Part shown: positions 1 through 13,055 of the stretch, piece by piece
Layout of the letters: every line of letters starts with the position of its first letter
How positions within the stretch are numbered: the first letter of the stretch is position 1
Assembly (NCBI GenBank): GCA_963995505.1
Contig: OZ023190.1
Location: forward strand, 17,044,092 to 17,108,091
Reading direction: 5' to 3'
Length of the DNA: 64,000 bases
Source: Hypericum androsaemum
Lineage: Eukaryota > Streptophyta > Magnoliopsida > Malpighiales > Hypericaceae
The notes under the pieces: generated by a model
The model's database searches: none
Told to the model about the DNA's origin: nothing
The model's input: the letters and a program-made list of their open reading frames with translations, nothing else
Program-made: the position numbers and the translations under genes

Positions 1-516
1 TGCCTCCAACATTTTCACTTGTAGGTGACACCTTCTTGATCTTGGCACACCATTTCCTATTTCTCTGCTCCTTTTCTCCCATGAATCTATTAGGCCTGAC
101 AAATCTTAACTACGAGTTGAGTTAACTGGATCACCATGTCAACTTCTTGTATGGTTGTGGGCTCTGCGATATAATACTTGTAATTCAAAATTTGTGCCAG
201 TGGGATTTTCGATGGTTGTTTCTCGTGCACAACCACTCTCCCCTAGCTTAACTTCTTGTATGATGTTATATAGTTGCTTATTAAATCACCATTTACTGTA
301 AAAAAACTGGAACACCATGTTAGATTTTGGAGATCGGTGGTATGGACTTTCGTCCTTCTGGTACAGGGGGAAATATCTTAGTCATGCATGATGCATCTGT
401 TTGGCCTTAAAATTTGAATGAAAGACAGTTTTGGTTGAAAGTATCTCTGATGGCAGTTGTCTGAGGCTTCTCTTGCATTATATTTGTTTAATTAACAATG
501 TCACGTCAATGTACAG
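1..516 (+). other. Intron sequence upstream of the first visible NUP205 exon
   Basis: This T-rich stretch shows no conserved protein segment. It ends in a good splice acceptor directly before the first NUP205 exon I can recognise, so it is best read as part of an intron. Exons for roughly the first third of the protein must lie to the left of the window. Confidence 0.6.
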
Positions 517-3500
517 GATGTTGAACATGTATGACATCAAAGACGAGGACATTGACAGTGTTTTGGACCAGCACCAACTATCAACGATGGCACGCCAATC
601 TAACCTTCAGTTGCAACTTCCTGTGGTTGAATTACTGAAAGTATGGCTTCTGCTATTATGGTCATTTGCATTTGAGCATGTGTCGGATTGGATCTTTTGT
701 TAGGTTCATGGAGTCTTAACGCCTTAATAACTTTTGCATACCAGTGTTTGAATGTGTTCTTGTCTGCGATTACATGGTGTATTGTTCTCTGGTGTTTCAT
801 GGGTTTGTCTTTTGCATTCCGGTGCCTTTTCGTTAGTGTATCATACTTTTTCTTTCTGCTTTTTATGGCGAGTTTGAAGTGCGTGCATTGAGTGCCTGCT
901 CTACGTCTACCTTTTATAAATGCAGTTCCCCCATCATGTATTTTTGTGATTCTTGTTCTAGGTATCTTTCTTTTGACAATCTAATATTGTTTTAGCCTTT
1001 GCAAGTTCATGCTCCTTAAAATGTCTGTGTACTGATGCTGGATTGAAATCTATCCTTTTTGCTGGATTCTGCTGGCTTTGTTTCCAATTAGTTGTTATTG
1101 GGATAATCTTAATTAGTTTTTCTGGTCCCGGAAGAGAAACAACTATTGATCATTGTATGGTAGTTTATGATAAGTAATAGTTAAGCACATGTACCATGGT
1201 TACTGCAACTGCTACTTATTTGTTGCCATAAATTTGACTTTGTACCCAAGGGCGTATCTCTATTATGTTTCCTGTGATCTCATCTGGTCCATGACGTTCT
1301 TCTTGCTATTGCTGTTTATGCGCAGAGAAAATGATGGACGTGTAATGTTAATATTTTTCTGTTTGGCAGGATTTTATGAGTGGAAAGACTATGTTCCGGA
1401 ATATGATGGGTATTCTTCTGGCAGGAGTTGACTCGATCATCACTGAAAGAACCAGTCAGATTCATGGGCAGATACTAGAAAAGGCTGTCCAGCTGTCCTT
1501 GGATATTTTGATCCTCATATTTGATAAGGATGTAGTAGTTTTTGATTACTGGCGTCCTTTATACCAGGTTATTCTTTCCCAGGAGGCTGCTCTCATTTTT
1601 ACCAGCTTGTTCGGATGAGTCCTTGGTGCAACATGATGCATCGTAAAAATATAATCATGACATGTTAGGAAAGAAGAGGACAAACATCATCTGATGCATT
1701 TGCTGCTAATAAATCTTTCTGTTTAAGCTTTCGGATATGACTCTAGAAATTTACATTTGAACATGCATAAATTAATTGGCGATGGACAACTTTTTTCTTT
1801 GAAAGGCATTGGTGATGGAATATCTTTATATAAGATATTTCACAAGTACAATTAAGCCATTGCAAGTACGAAAACATAAATTTCTGTTTCATTGCTTTTG
1901 TTCAATATGCTCAAGTGCAGCACATGCTGCTTGAAGTCTCAACGGTTTATCACAATAGATGATATTTGTCTTCCTTTTGCTGCCAGGCATGTCATTATCG
2001 GATATGATAGATGCTCTCTTAAGGTGTATGAATTTGTTCAGAAACACTGGAAACTGCCCGTCTTCCTTTTTCAGTGAAATGCAATGCTTGCAATTACTGG
2101 TTTTGTTCTACTGTCCTCGTTACTTAGACTTTGTTTTTGCAGCCTTTGGATGTTATACTTTCACAAGACCATAATCAGATCGTGGCCTTGTTGGAGTATG
2201 TCAGATATGGTTTTCTACCACAGATACAACAGTCTTCTATAAAAATCATGAGTATTCTTAGGTACCCCTTCATCCCCTTGTTCGTGGATTTCTTGCTATT
2301 TGTCTGAAGCTGTAACTTAGAGATGTACGCTGGTAAAGGTATTATTGTTAGTTGAAGTTGGGGAAAGTAAAACAAGGTGCCTAAATGTTGAATTGCTTGT
2401 ATTTGATGGCATGGATTCGCTTGCATTGCTTGCCCACACCCCAGATCTTCATTTTCGTGTTGAGGGTTAAGTGGATACATGCTTTTATATGATGAAAAAC
2501 TGGTCTGCATTCAGGAATCTGAACTTGAGTGATCTTTTTTAGCTTATATAACTGCATTTTGAGTTACTATATTCTCATTACATTGGATGACAGTTCGCGA
2601 ATGGCTGGGCTGGTACAGTTGCTGTTGAAATCAAATGCAGCCGATTCTTTGGTTGAGGATTATGCCTCTTGCCTGGAGTCACGGTCGGAAGAAAGTCAGA
2701 TCATGGAAAATCGAATGGAAGACCCCGGTATCTTGATAATGCAAGTAAGTCGATGACCGTCTTTACCTACAAGATCCATAATTCTTTGCTCATTATCTTC
2801 ATGGACTTGTCACTTGCTTTGTGAATTTCTGCAGCTCCTGATCGATAATGTTAATAGTCCTGCTCCAAATATTGCACATTTGCTTCTTAAATTCGATCTT
2901 GATGGGCCAATTGAGAGGACCATATTACAGCCGAAGTTCCATTACAGGTATTCATTGGTAGTAATATGCTGGATTCTGTTAATCATCTTGGCCTTTTTTT
3001 TAATTACTTTTTTAACTAGACTCTGAATCCACTCTGTCATTTGTAGTTGCTTGAAAGTTGTTCTTGAAATTCTGGACAAGCTTTGGAGGCCGGATGTAAA
3101 TGCCTTGCTTCATGAGTTTGGTTTTCAGGTATCATGCCTAAACAATAGTTTTGAAAACTGCTTCTAATATATCACTGGTTTTTGTTTCGGTCCCTGGATA
3201 TTTGAATTTCATGTCTGTCATGTAGTTGCTTTACGGGCTATGCGTGGATCCAGTAACTAGTGGCCCTACGATGGACTTGTTGAGCAAGAAAAAGTATCAA
3301 TTCTTTGTGAAGGTATTTGATAACCTGGAGCTCATGGTCTGAACTCTTATCCTCTGGAATAATTATAACCTCTATTGTTTTCTGTTGCAGCATCTTGACT
3401 CCATTGGAATTTCTCCACTTCCTAAAAGAAGCAGCAACCAGCCTCTGCGCATCAGTTCTCTTCATCAGGTTTTCGGCTTTGTTTTCATTAGTTTTACTGA

Positions 3501-6500
3501 TTAAGAAATCGGATTCAAGTTATAGCTCAATCTTTCTGAGGTTTTTTTTTTCCTTTTTTGAGGAATCAGCAATCTTTCCGAGTTCTGTTGTTTGAAGTTT
3601 GATCACATTCACGTGTTAGAGCTACTTCACCATACATGCTAGAACCTAGAACTTAGATTTAGACAAAAGTATCATGATGTTCTACCCACACTCTTCTGAA
3701 TCAGGCAGATAGTTGGCACAACCACTTTCCTAACCCTAGTTTATCATTCTGTATGGTGTAACCCGATTACTTAATACATTGTCATTCACCATTCAAGAAA
3801 AGTGAAGATGCATCTTTTATTGTCTTCACGTGAAATACTTAAGATCTATATCTCGTCAGATCTTGAGCACTGGCATTTAACTGTTTCAAACCTATTATTT
3901 CAACTTCTTTCAACTTCTAATTTATGCTGACTGAGCCCTCCGGAACTTTAGGTATAATATAAGAACTCGTCAGTTAAGTCTTTCGAAGTTATATTAATGT
4001 AAAAGTTTTACAGTCGTGGCTCGTTGCACAGTGTTTTGTTCTAACTTCTTGTTATCTTTCTTTTCCTCAGAGGGCATGGCTTCTGAAGCTTTTGGCTGTG
4101 GAATTGCATCTGGGTTTTTCTGGTTCGTCTAGTCACCGAGAAGTGCATCAGACTATACTCGCGCATCTTTTCGGAGGAGACCTATTTGAAATTGGGTATG
4201 GCCATACATTAATGGATGCGTTGACCCTTCAAAATAGTTCTGGACTCGGTGCAACCCAATCAATTAGCAAAAGCAAGGTATTGAGTGTGTTCATTTCCCT
4301 TACGGAGCACAACCCTCTTCATTAAGATTGTTTTTTTATCAGGTTTCTTTTCAAAGGTTTTGTTTTAGTTCAGTTTTGACCTGTGTGATTGTCTTTACTT
4401 TACATTCAGGTTCTAGAGTTGCTTGAAGTCATACAATTCAAACCTCCTGATACTGCTATTAAGCCATCTCAGATTGCATCTAATGTGAAATATGATTCAC
4501 TGGTATTATCATTACCCTTGAAGCAGTGTTTATTCTCACCTGCTATGCTGCTCTTAATTACATTATCTTCTAGGTAGAGGATATCCTTGCAGATCCTGCA
4601 AGTTCTGGGAAAGGTGGAGTCTACTGTTATTCAGAGCGTGGTGATCGCCTGATTGATCTCACTTCTTTTCCAGACAAGCTTTGGCAGGTTGAGTTTTTGG
4701 TTATAGGACTTTTGAGTTAATTTTTTATCTTTTTAGCAGAAGATTGTGGTTTGATTCGTCTGTATTCCTTAGAAATTCAATTCAGTACATTCCCAGTTGA
4801 GTAGCTTTGATGGTGAAGCTGAGCTCAATGATGTAAGGGAGGCAATCCAGAAGCTCTTGCGATGGGGGTGGAAGTATAATAAGAACCTTGAGGAACAAGC
4901 TGCCCAGCTTCACATGTTAACTGGATGGTCACAGATTGTTGAGGTTGATTCTTGTTGGATATCCTTTTCGTATGTAATCTGCTATGCATGAAAATCAGAT
5001 ATGTGAAGCTGTTTCTGTTCCATCATCTAATCTGAAATGATCATTTCTTGGCTCTGTTTTACAGGTTTCTGTGTCTAGAAGAATCTCACTTATTGAAAAT
5101 CGATCAGATGTCTTATACCAGTGAGCCCCTTGCCATTAATAATTTAATACTAGTTTCCCTGTCCTCTTATCAAACGCTCTTTGATTTGCTTTGTCTGGCT
5201 GCTGGCAGGACCCTTGACGCTTCTCTTGGTGCTTCGGCCTCTCCCGACTGCTCCTTGAGAATGGCATTTGTGTTAACTCAGGTAATAATCCAATTGAAGT
5301 TAGATTTCTCTGTATCTTTGTGGTAACTTTGGAATTGTGTGTAGGTTGCACTGACATGCATGGCTAAGCTCCGAGATGAAAGATTTCTCTGCCCCACTGG
5401 CTTGAGTTCTGATAGTATCTCAAATCTTGATGTTATGATGGTGAAACAATTATCAAATGGCGCCTGTCATTCTGTATTGTTCAAGCTTATCATGGCAGTT
5501 CTTAGAAATGAATCATCAGAAGCTTTGAGAAGACGGTAAACTAGCATTTTGAGATGTTAATGTCATGTTGAAATGAAACTTACAGTTTCTATTTCTTTTC
5601 CTTTTCGCTCATCTGCTTGGTTATTCCCTGGACTGTCTTACTGTCAAATGCAGTCAATATGCCTTGCTGCTTAGCTATTTCCAGTATTGCCAGCATACAC
5701 TTGATCCAGATATTCCACAAGCAGTTTTACAGTTCTTATCACTCAATGATCAAGATAGTGAAGATGTAGATCTTCAGAAGGTATCAACGTGTCAACCTCT
5801 CTCTCTCATTTTCTTTATGGGGATTTTGCCTCTGATGTACAATCTTCCTTCTCAGATTGATAAAGAACAGGCGGAACTAGCTCGTGCAAATTTCTCCATT
5901 TTAAAGAAAGAAGCTCAGGCCATCTTAGATTTGGTAAAAGCTCTCACCTCTGTCTCCATCACTTCTTTTCATGAACCATGAAATCTTGGTGGATGGTAAC
6001 TATACACGTGAATTGCTTATAGTGCTTGACGTCCATTCTGATAGTATAACTAGTCTAGTCCCTGGCAAGTGCAATTTTTCAGAGCCTAAACTTTGGCAAG
6101 CTTAAACACATCAAGAAAAATACTTATATGGCTTTGTGAAGTACCACCAATTCTGCTGTTTTGATCCATTGATTCTTTTCCTCATTTCCATGCCATTGTT
6201 TAGATAATCTTCTACTGCTTCACTCTTGGCATGCCCAATCTTTTTCAAATGGTCAGGTGATAAGGGATGCAACTCAAGGCAGTGAACCTGGAAAGGCAAT
6301 GGCACTTTATGTTTTGGATGCATTAATCAGCATTGACCATGAGAGATTTTTCTTAAGCCAACTTCAAAGTAGGGGATTTCTAAGATCGTGCCTGGTGAGC
6401 ATCAGTAATATTTCATCTCAGGTTTGTACTCTCCACTTAGTCTTCTGATTCATGAACAATGCAGTATCTTAATGATTAGTGAATATTTTTGAGTATTCCC

Positions 6501-9500
6501 GGTTTCATTTTACACTAGTAACTTGTTTCATCAAGCACTAGTACGAGACACTTATTACTTGTACTCATCATATTTCCACTTGTTTACTAGCTAACTAGAC
6601 CCTCTTCCCTTCACATTCTTGTGGAAGACAAGTAACAGGGGTTGTCCATTTTTTTCATATTTTGTATTTATTCTGTTGCTATGGTGTTGTGTTATTTTGT
6701 GTGCCTCTTTTACAAATGAGAATGTGATGTCCTTTTATCTTATTTAGGACATCAGCCATGACTCGTTGCAGCAAGCTTGTATCTTCGAGGCTGAGTTTGC
6801 TCTGCTGACACGCATTAGTCATAGATATGGAAAATCTGGGACACAAGTTTTATTCTCCATGGGGGCTTTGGAGCATATTAATTCCTGTAGAGCAGTCGGC
6901 ACTCAGGTAGTTAAGCTTATAATCAACTGTTCATTTCTCTTTTTGTTCTTCCATTTCTTTCTAAACACACTGGAGTGAACTACTTGGCAGGGAAGCTTGA
7001 GGCGTTTTGACCAAAAATTTAGACGGGACGTTGCTGCAGTTATTGATAAGCAGCAAATGATCTCGACTCCAATATTACGTTTGGTCTTTTCTTTTACCGC
7101 ATTGGTCGATTCGTCTGATATTATTGAGGTCAGACTACTAATCTTTTGTTAGTTCTTTTCACTTGTTTAGGATTTTATCTGATTGTGTGATCTTTGGGGA
7201 TATTAAAATGCTACATTATTAAAATCCTGCAAAATTGGTAGCAATTCTAACGTTCAGACTGTTTACATTAAGCATTCCTTTGGCAGAGCTCTACTAAGAT
7301 ATGAGTCAAACCAACCAAGTAGTTTTAGTTAAAAAAACTTCATCAACATGGATGCAATGGTTAAGTTGAAATTTGGGTACGAGGCACATTCTGATGTGAA
7401 TCTGTCTGTAATTGGTCTGCTATTCTACGAGGGTGCTTGGCAACAGATCACATTTCTTTAATGCTCTTTTTTTTAATTGTCAATGCATTTTACAGGTCAA
7501 GAACAAAATTGTTCGTGAAATCATAGGCTTTGTCAAAGGACATCAGTTGTTGTTTGATCAAATTCTACAAGAAGATGTTTCTGAAGTTGATGAACTGACA
7601 ATAGAGCCAATTAATCTTGCCGTTGGAATTCTTAGCAAGGTAAGATGTGATGGCTGCTTTTACCAAATCTTTCAGTGGGAGCTATCTTCTGATTATGGCA
7701 TGGTTCGTTATTGAGCTCATTTGGTTCAGGTAAAATGTTAGAACTGGAGCTCCGGTATTGGCTTAGATTATAAAAAACCGATACTAAGATTCCAAACCTG
7801 GTCTCTGAGTCAACCTACTAGGAGAAAGGAACAAAATAAGTGGATTGGTGAAATTTTTGGTAGAAAGAAAACCAATAGAGCTAGGCCCACTTAAGTACCT
7901 TGAGTTAAGTTGATGGAAAGAAAATCACCCTGAGGTAGTATGATAACGATCCAATCTTTTGTGCCCTTGTGAAGCCGCATCAAATATATGTGTATGACCA
8001 CATTATACACCAAACTCTTATACCTTCCGTCGCTAGCCATCTGCTAGGAGATTCGGCATGAACGCTAGACATTGTTGCATAAAAACCTCACAAATAAGAA
8101 ATCTTAAATTATAGAACTGGCCGCATTGATTTCTTTCCAGATGTCACTGTGTTTTATACAAGATTGAGCCATCACACTTTCTTCTGATCTTTATTTAAAA
8201 GCCTTTAATAATTATTTCTGCGTCATGTCGTGATACTGGTTGCTGGGCCTTGGTGATAATGTAATGTGCTATCTTGAGGGTTCTACTGCAGGGTTGTTCA
8301 TGCATTAGGCCCTCTGGATAATGGTTTAAATAACATTTTCAGTTTTACGTGCAACTTTTCTTTTCCATTGTTATAAATCTCATTTTAATTTGTGCCATCT
8401 TCAAACTGCTTGCGTGTGGGCATGCAGGTATGGCCATATGAAGAGAACGATGAGTTTGGTTTTGTCCAAGGTCTTTTCGTTATGATGCGATCTCTTTTCT
8501 CACATGAGCCTGGCAGTCAGAAGTTTGGCAGGTCAATGCAAATATCTGAGGTAAATTGAAAGGTCTTTCAGGATTGGAGCTAGCACGAATTAACTATGTA
8601 TAATCATTCTTGGGTTACATCTTATTGTGATTGCTAAGCTGTCTTCTTTTGTTTTTCCTGGCCCTCCTTTGAATGCCAGAAGAAGAGGAAATTGGAACCG
8701 AGTTTTTTCCGGTTGTGCTTCAGTCTTTGCTCATATCTATACTTTCTGGTGACAAAGAAATCTATGAGGCTCCAGGTCACTTGCAGAAACCACTGGTTTT
8801 TTATTTTTGCGGCAAACAATGTCAATACTTGTGTATCGTGTGCTTAATTGTCAACATGGTCCATTGCAGATTTTCGAAGGCCCACACGAGTACAATTCCC
8901 CCCCTGGAGTGCAGCAGCCAACATTAACTTTACTCAGTCATTTTATGAGTACTATTTCAACTTATCTTGAAAGAGCTACTGAAGAGAAATCATTATTACT
9001 CAACAAAGTATGCTTCAGTAGCTTTGGGTTGTTCATTGTAATATTTCATTTTTATAATCCATTGATAGCAATGCTTTCTGCAACTGCTGATGGTGCAGAT
9101 ACGTGACATAAATGAATTATCCAGACAAGAGGTGGATGAAATCATCACTGTTTATGTCCAGAAAGATTCTGCTTCCTCATCCGACGACTTACATAAAAGG
9201 TACTTCTAGCTTTAATAAACATTTCCTTAAAAAAGGCCTCAATAAACGTGTCGATTTTGGTAACTATGCTTTGAATTTTCGGCTTGCTTTTATACTTTTA
9301 TCTCTGCGAGCTTTTTTTACTATCTGATGTGTTTTGAGATGGATAGCCCGAGGGCCCTGTGGCAGAAACCTAGGAAATAACAGATAGGTGCCCGTGGGAC
9401 GACCTCAAGAACAAGGATGGATATATGGCCTTTGATGAGAATCCAGAAATCTGAATTGAGATTAAACAGAGCTAATCTATTGTAAATTATTAAATTAATT

Positions 9501-11084
9501 GAACGGAGAAAAGATAAGAGATGAACTACTTGATGCTTGTTCATTGTGGTGTAACCATGATGAAAACCGGCACAAAAGAGATGGTGGGATTTCTTATAGG
9601 AGCATGGACTTGCACTAATTAAGCAGAAACATCCTAGTCCAAAGCCCGAGGTAAAATGTGGCATATACAACTCAGAGAGCAGGATTTCAATTGGCCATGC
9701 TTTTGGAGGCATGGATATACTTTTTGTCAAAATATAATCCAGAATGCAGTTGGGCAAAGGCACGGCCATGAGGCTTGTCCAAAATTCTGCTGCAGGGTTT
9801 GATGCTCCCAAACTCTTGGATTTGTTAGTTGGCACCTCAAATAATAGGTCATGAATCCTCTGCACGTAACAGAGCTAGATTTCCCATCATTGTTATTGAG
9901 TTTCTGCTACTAATGAATAAGCTGTGTAAATTTATGTTGTTTGAAGTGTCTATGATAACTTGAGGTTTGACTATCAGATGATGTTTGTTCTCTCTCGGTG
10001 AATTATGTTTCTTTTATGTTTAGAATCTGAAATGTTCTAGGACTTTTACCTGTTAAAGCTTATTTTAGGGGAAAGAGCATTTATTTGACTGAAATCGCAA
10101 GCTAGATTTGCAATTATTTTCTCCCGTCCGTAAGGTAATTTACTCAATTCTGCTGCATGATGACCTCTGCAGGAGATGCATTGCTATGGTGGAAATGTGC
10201 CAGGTAGCTGGCAATAGGGACCAACTGATCACAGTGTTGCTTCTACTTGCAGAACAAGTGCTGAATGTCATCCTTGTCCATTTTGAGGATGGGTTGGTCT
10301 TCGTTTCTAACTCAATGTTCTTCAATTTTGAGTTGCTCATTCTGGTCCTCTTTTTCTCTCTCCTATATTTGTGTTTGGATGGTGTTACGATTTTAATAGT
10401 TTCTCATTTTTGTGTTTTTATCCTTCCATGGCCTTTTTTGGATGGGCAAACAAACATATTTGCGAAACGAAATCAAGATGAATAGACATAAACTGTTCAT
10501 AAAGGCCAATGCTCATCATTTTTCGTTTTTGTGTTTCTGTCAGGTCCGAGATCCCTGGTATTGATGGCTCAATGTCTGACAGTAGCGATGATGTCTCTTT
10601 GTTGTGTGGAAAGCTGCTTCCAACTTTAGAACGGCTCGAACAACTAAACGAGGTCAGTGATTGTAGCTTATTGCCTTTAAGATTGTACTTATTGACTTTT
10701 GCTATTCCTATATGTTCCAAGCCCTATATATATATCAAAGGAAAATCTTCTACTATCATTGGACTAATTTGGATTATTCTAGTTACTGCAAAGGAACTTA
10801 TCGAAAAAAATTACGGCAAAGGAAAATATTTCATCACTTGTCACTAAAACTCTGGGATGGATATGTTTGGTGGTGAATCTAAAGGGCTAATATTTGATTG
10901 GCCCAAAGATTAAGCTTTGCTCATTCTTGATTTCAGCGACCATAACCAATTTTGTGATAGTAGTTGACCTCGGGTCTGGTCTTTGTTTTTGTGATCACAG
11001 GATAAAGTTGGCAGCAACCTCAAGGTGTTCAGACGATTAGTAACTTCCCTGAAGGAAACCGCAATCCAAAAATTATCCCACTGA
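517..11084 (+). CDS. NUP205: Nuclear pore complex protein NUP205 (Nup192 family), C-terminal ~1,145 residues, 28 exons
   Basis: NUP205 is a large alpha-solenoid scaffold of the nuclear pore inner ring, working with NUP93 and NUP35 partners. Coding exons read from GT-AG borders: 517-640, 1370-1567, 2143-2261, 2594-2744, 2835-2947, 3047-3128, 3226-3312, 3391-3468, 4071-4277, 4410-4502, 4574-4687, 4773-4943, 5065-5120, 5209-5281, 5345-5535, 5654-5780, 5856-5933, 6257-6421, 6748-6906, 6991-7128, 7496-7639, 8428-8550, 8680-8775, 8870-9007, 9099-9199, 10173-10292, 10544-10652, 11001-11084. All phases join without a stop. Recognisable plant NUP205 segments include LPVVELLK then FMSGKTMFR, FDYWRPLYQ, LRWGWKYNKNLEEQAAQLH, AMVEMCQ.AGNRDQLIT and LCGKLLPTLERL. 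Known plant proteins are about 1,800-1,900 residues, so the N-terminal third is missing only because the window begins inside the gene. No lesions seen. Individual borders are inferred, not tested. Confidence 0.93.
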
Positions 11085-11455
11085 GAGACATGCAGGTCAG
11101 AGTAGACCCATCTCTGATCCATCCGATGGATCTCTGGCGACTTTTTTGCTTATGTATCGTCAATTATGTAAATCTCTCATGATTTAGTATCACCAAGACC
11201 GAAATGCAATTTTTGAATCATTTTGGTCTCTGATTCATGTGTCAATGTATATCATAGAATGTGAAGAGGGGCATGGCTTCTCTTTCGAAGTGTCCCCCTG
11301 TTTCTTTTCAAAAGAATTCCGAGGACAGATGTGGGATGTAAAAATGAACAATGATGGTTCAACTGTCTGAGTTGTTATCGGTTGGAATCCTTGCACTCTT
11401 CTCCTGTGTTTAGGATTCCAAGGCAACAAATCCTAAGAGGCCCAACAATTTTTCC
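11085..11455 (+). other. NUP205 3' untranslated region and spacer
   Basis: T-rich sequence follows the NUP205 stop and leads to the FkbM-like pseudogene on the same strand. I see no separate gene here. Confidence 0.5.
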
Positions 11456-12858
11456 ATGGCAAATGCCTGGAAAAGGGAAGGCAAGCACTCAAAGCTCCTA
11501 TCCCCAAAACCCCTCTCCATCCTCCTCTCCTCCTACTTCCTCTCCTCAACACCCACACATCCCCCCACCCGAAATTACCCAATTGCCCCCTTCGACTGCC
11601 TCCAATCCCCGCAGGCTCATCCAGTCATCGCCAACCTCGTCGAGAACCTCGACCACCCCTTCCTCTACTCCCTTTCGGACTTCGGGTCGCTTCCGGAGAA
11701 GTCCCACAAGAACATCGTCAGGCTTCTGAAAGGGAAGCCCTTTAGGCGGCCCGACATCTTGGCCACGGTCCAGGGGATCCTGAAAGGGAGGAGGAAGGGG
11801 ACGGTGGGGTGGTGGTCGACGTGGGGGCCAATGTCGGGATGGCGAGCTTCTTTGCCGCGGTTATGGGGTTTAGGGTTTTGGCGTTCTAGCCGGTGATGGA
11901 GAACTTGCAGTGGATCTGCGATGGGGTTACTGTCTTCCAGGCTGCTGTTTCCGATCGGGCCGGGAATATCACCTTCTACAAGGTAATAGAATCCTGCTTT
12001 TCCTTGTAAATTTTAGTTATTTCAAGAGTTTAATGTATTTAATTCAAATAAATTTGGGTAACAGTTGTTTTTAAAATTATTTTTAATTTAAAGTTACGCG
12101 AATCTATGTCAATGTTGCAAATGGTTTTAGTAATTTTTCAGTGTATAAGGCTATAATTGACATGAGACAGAGCGAAGAGATGTGAAAATCCTCCTACCTG
12201 GTCGTTTCTTGGGTTCTCTTGTTAATTTAGGAGCGGTTAAATGCTGGGGTCTACGACTGAAATAGTCCTAGTACAGTGCACCACTGCGCGACTCAGATTA
12301 ATTGATGGTGGATAGCGGATCGCCCTTTGATGCTGATGATCTTTGTTCATCGTTCAGCTGGCTGGCCGGCTTGACAATAGTGCGTTTTCGGCAACTGGTG
12401 CGAAGCTGGCCTTCAAGTCTAACGAGGAAGTAGAGCAGTTCACGTGAGAACTATACGTCTTGATGAGCTCATCCCGGAATCCGAGCCTGTGCTTCTGGTT
12501 AAGATTGATGTTCAGGGATGGGAATACCACGTATTGAAAGGAGCCACCAAGTTGCTATCGAGGAAGAAGGGCGAAGCCCCCCTACCTCAGCTACGAGGAA
12601 GACGAGAAGCTGCTGCAGGCCACCAACAGCAGTGCCAAAGAAATCCGAGAATTCGTTCGTAGTTTTGGTTATCATCGTTGCACACAGCACGAAAGATTGA
12701 TGGAATCAAAGCTATGCATGACTTGTTTACATATGATTTTCTTCATTATACTTCCGCAAGATCACAATCTAAACAAGATGTTCTTGTCAACTATAGAACC
12801 GACCTGGTGTTACGTAAACCTATTAATTTCAGTGGCTCTGCGGTCCATTCGATCATAG
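11456..12858 (+). pseudogene. FkbM-type SAM-dependent methyltransferase, disrupted
   Basis: FkbM-family enzymes are class I SAM methyltransferases. Exon 1 (11456-11982) begins MANAWKREGK and reaches a methyltransferase motif I (VVDVGANVGMASFF), but only after a change of frame near 11,805. The expected AFEP segment then reads AF-stop-P at about 11,887. Exon 2 begins near 12,358 (LAGRLDNSAFSATG), needs a second frame change near 12,442, then gives the family hallmark LDELIPE...LVKIDVQGWEYHVLKGA (12,447-12,545). A third frame change falls in a C-run near 12,580 before the segment YLSYEEDEKLLQ. Three frame changes plus one stop make this a pseudogene in this sequence, although the family order is intact end to end. 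Draft-assembly indels in homopolymers are the alternative; the in-frame TAG is harder to explain that way. Confidence 0.8.
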
Positions 12859-13055
12859 AATGTGCAATCCGGGGAGCGAAGTCCGGTCGATGAAGAATCA
12901 CCCAACATGAGCATCATTGCCTGGAAAAAAGAAACAAAAGAGATTCTTATGCTTCACTCTAGTTCTCCATGTTACATAATGCATATGTCAATCGCTTGGC
13001 AACAGCTTACCTTGTTAAGTTGTTGCCAATGTGACTCGACTCCGGAGCTCAGAGA

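Noticed and set aside
9320..9865. A 181-codon minus-strand open frame inside a long NUP205 intron
   Set aside because: The translation has no recognisable domain, and it lies antisense in an intron. A few words resemble known plant proteins by eye, but not convincingly.
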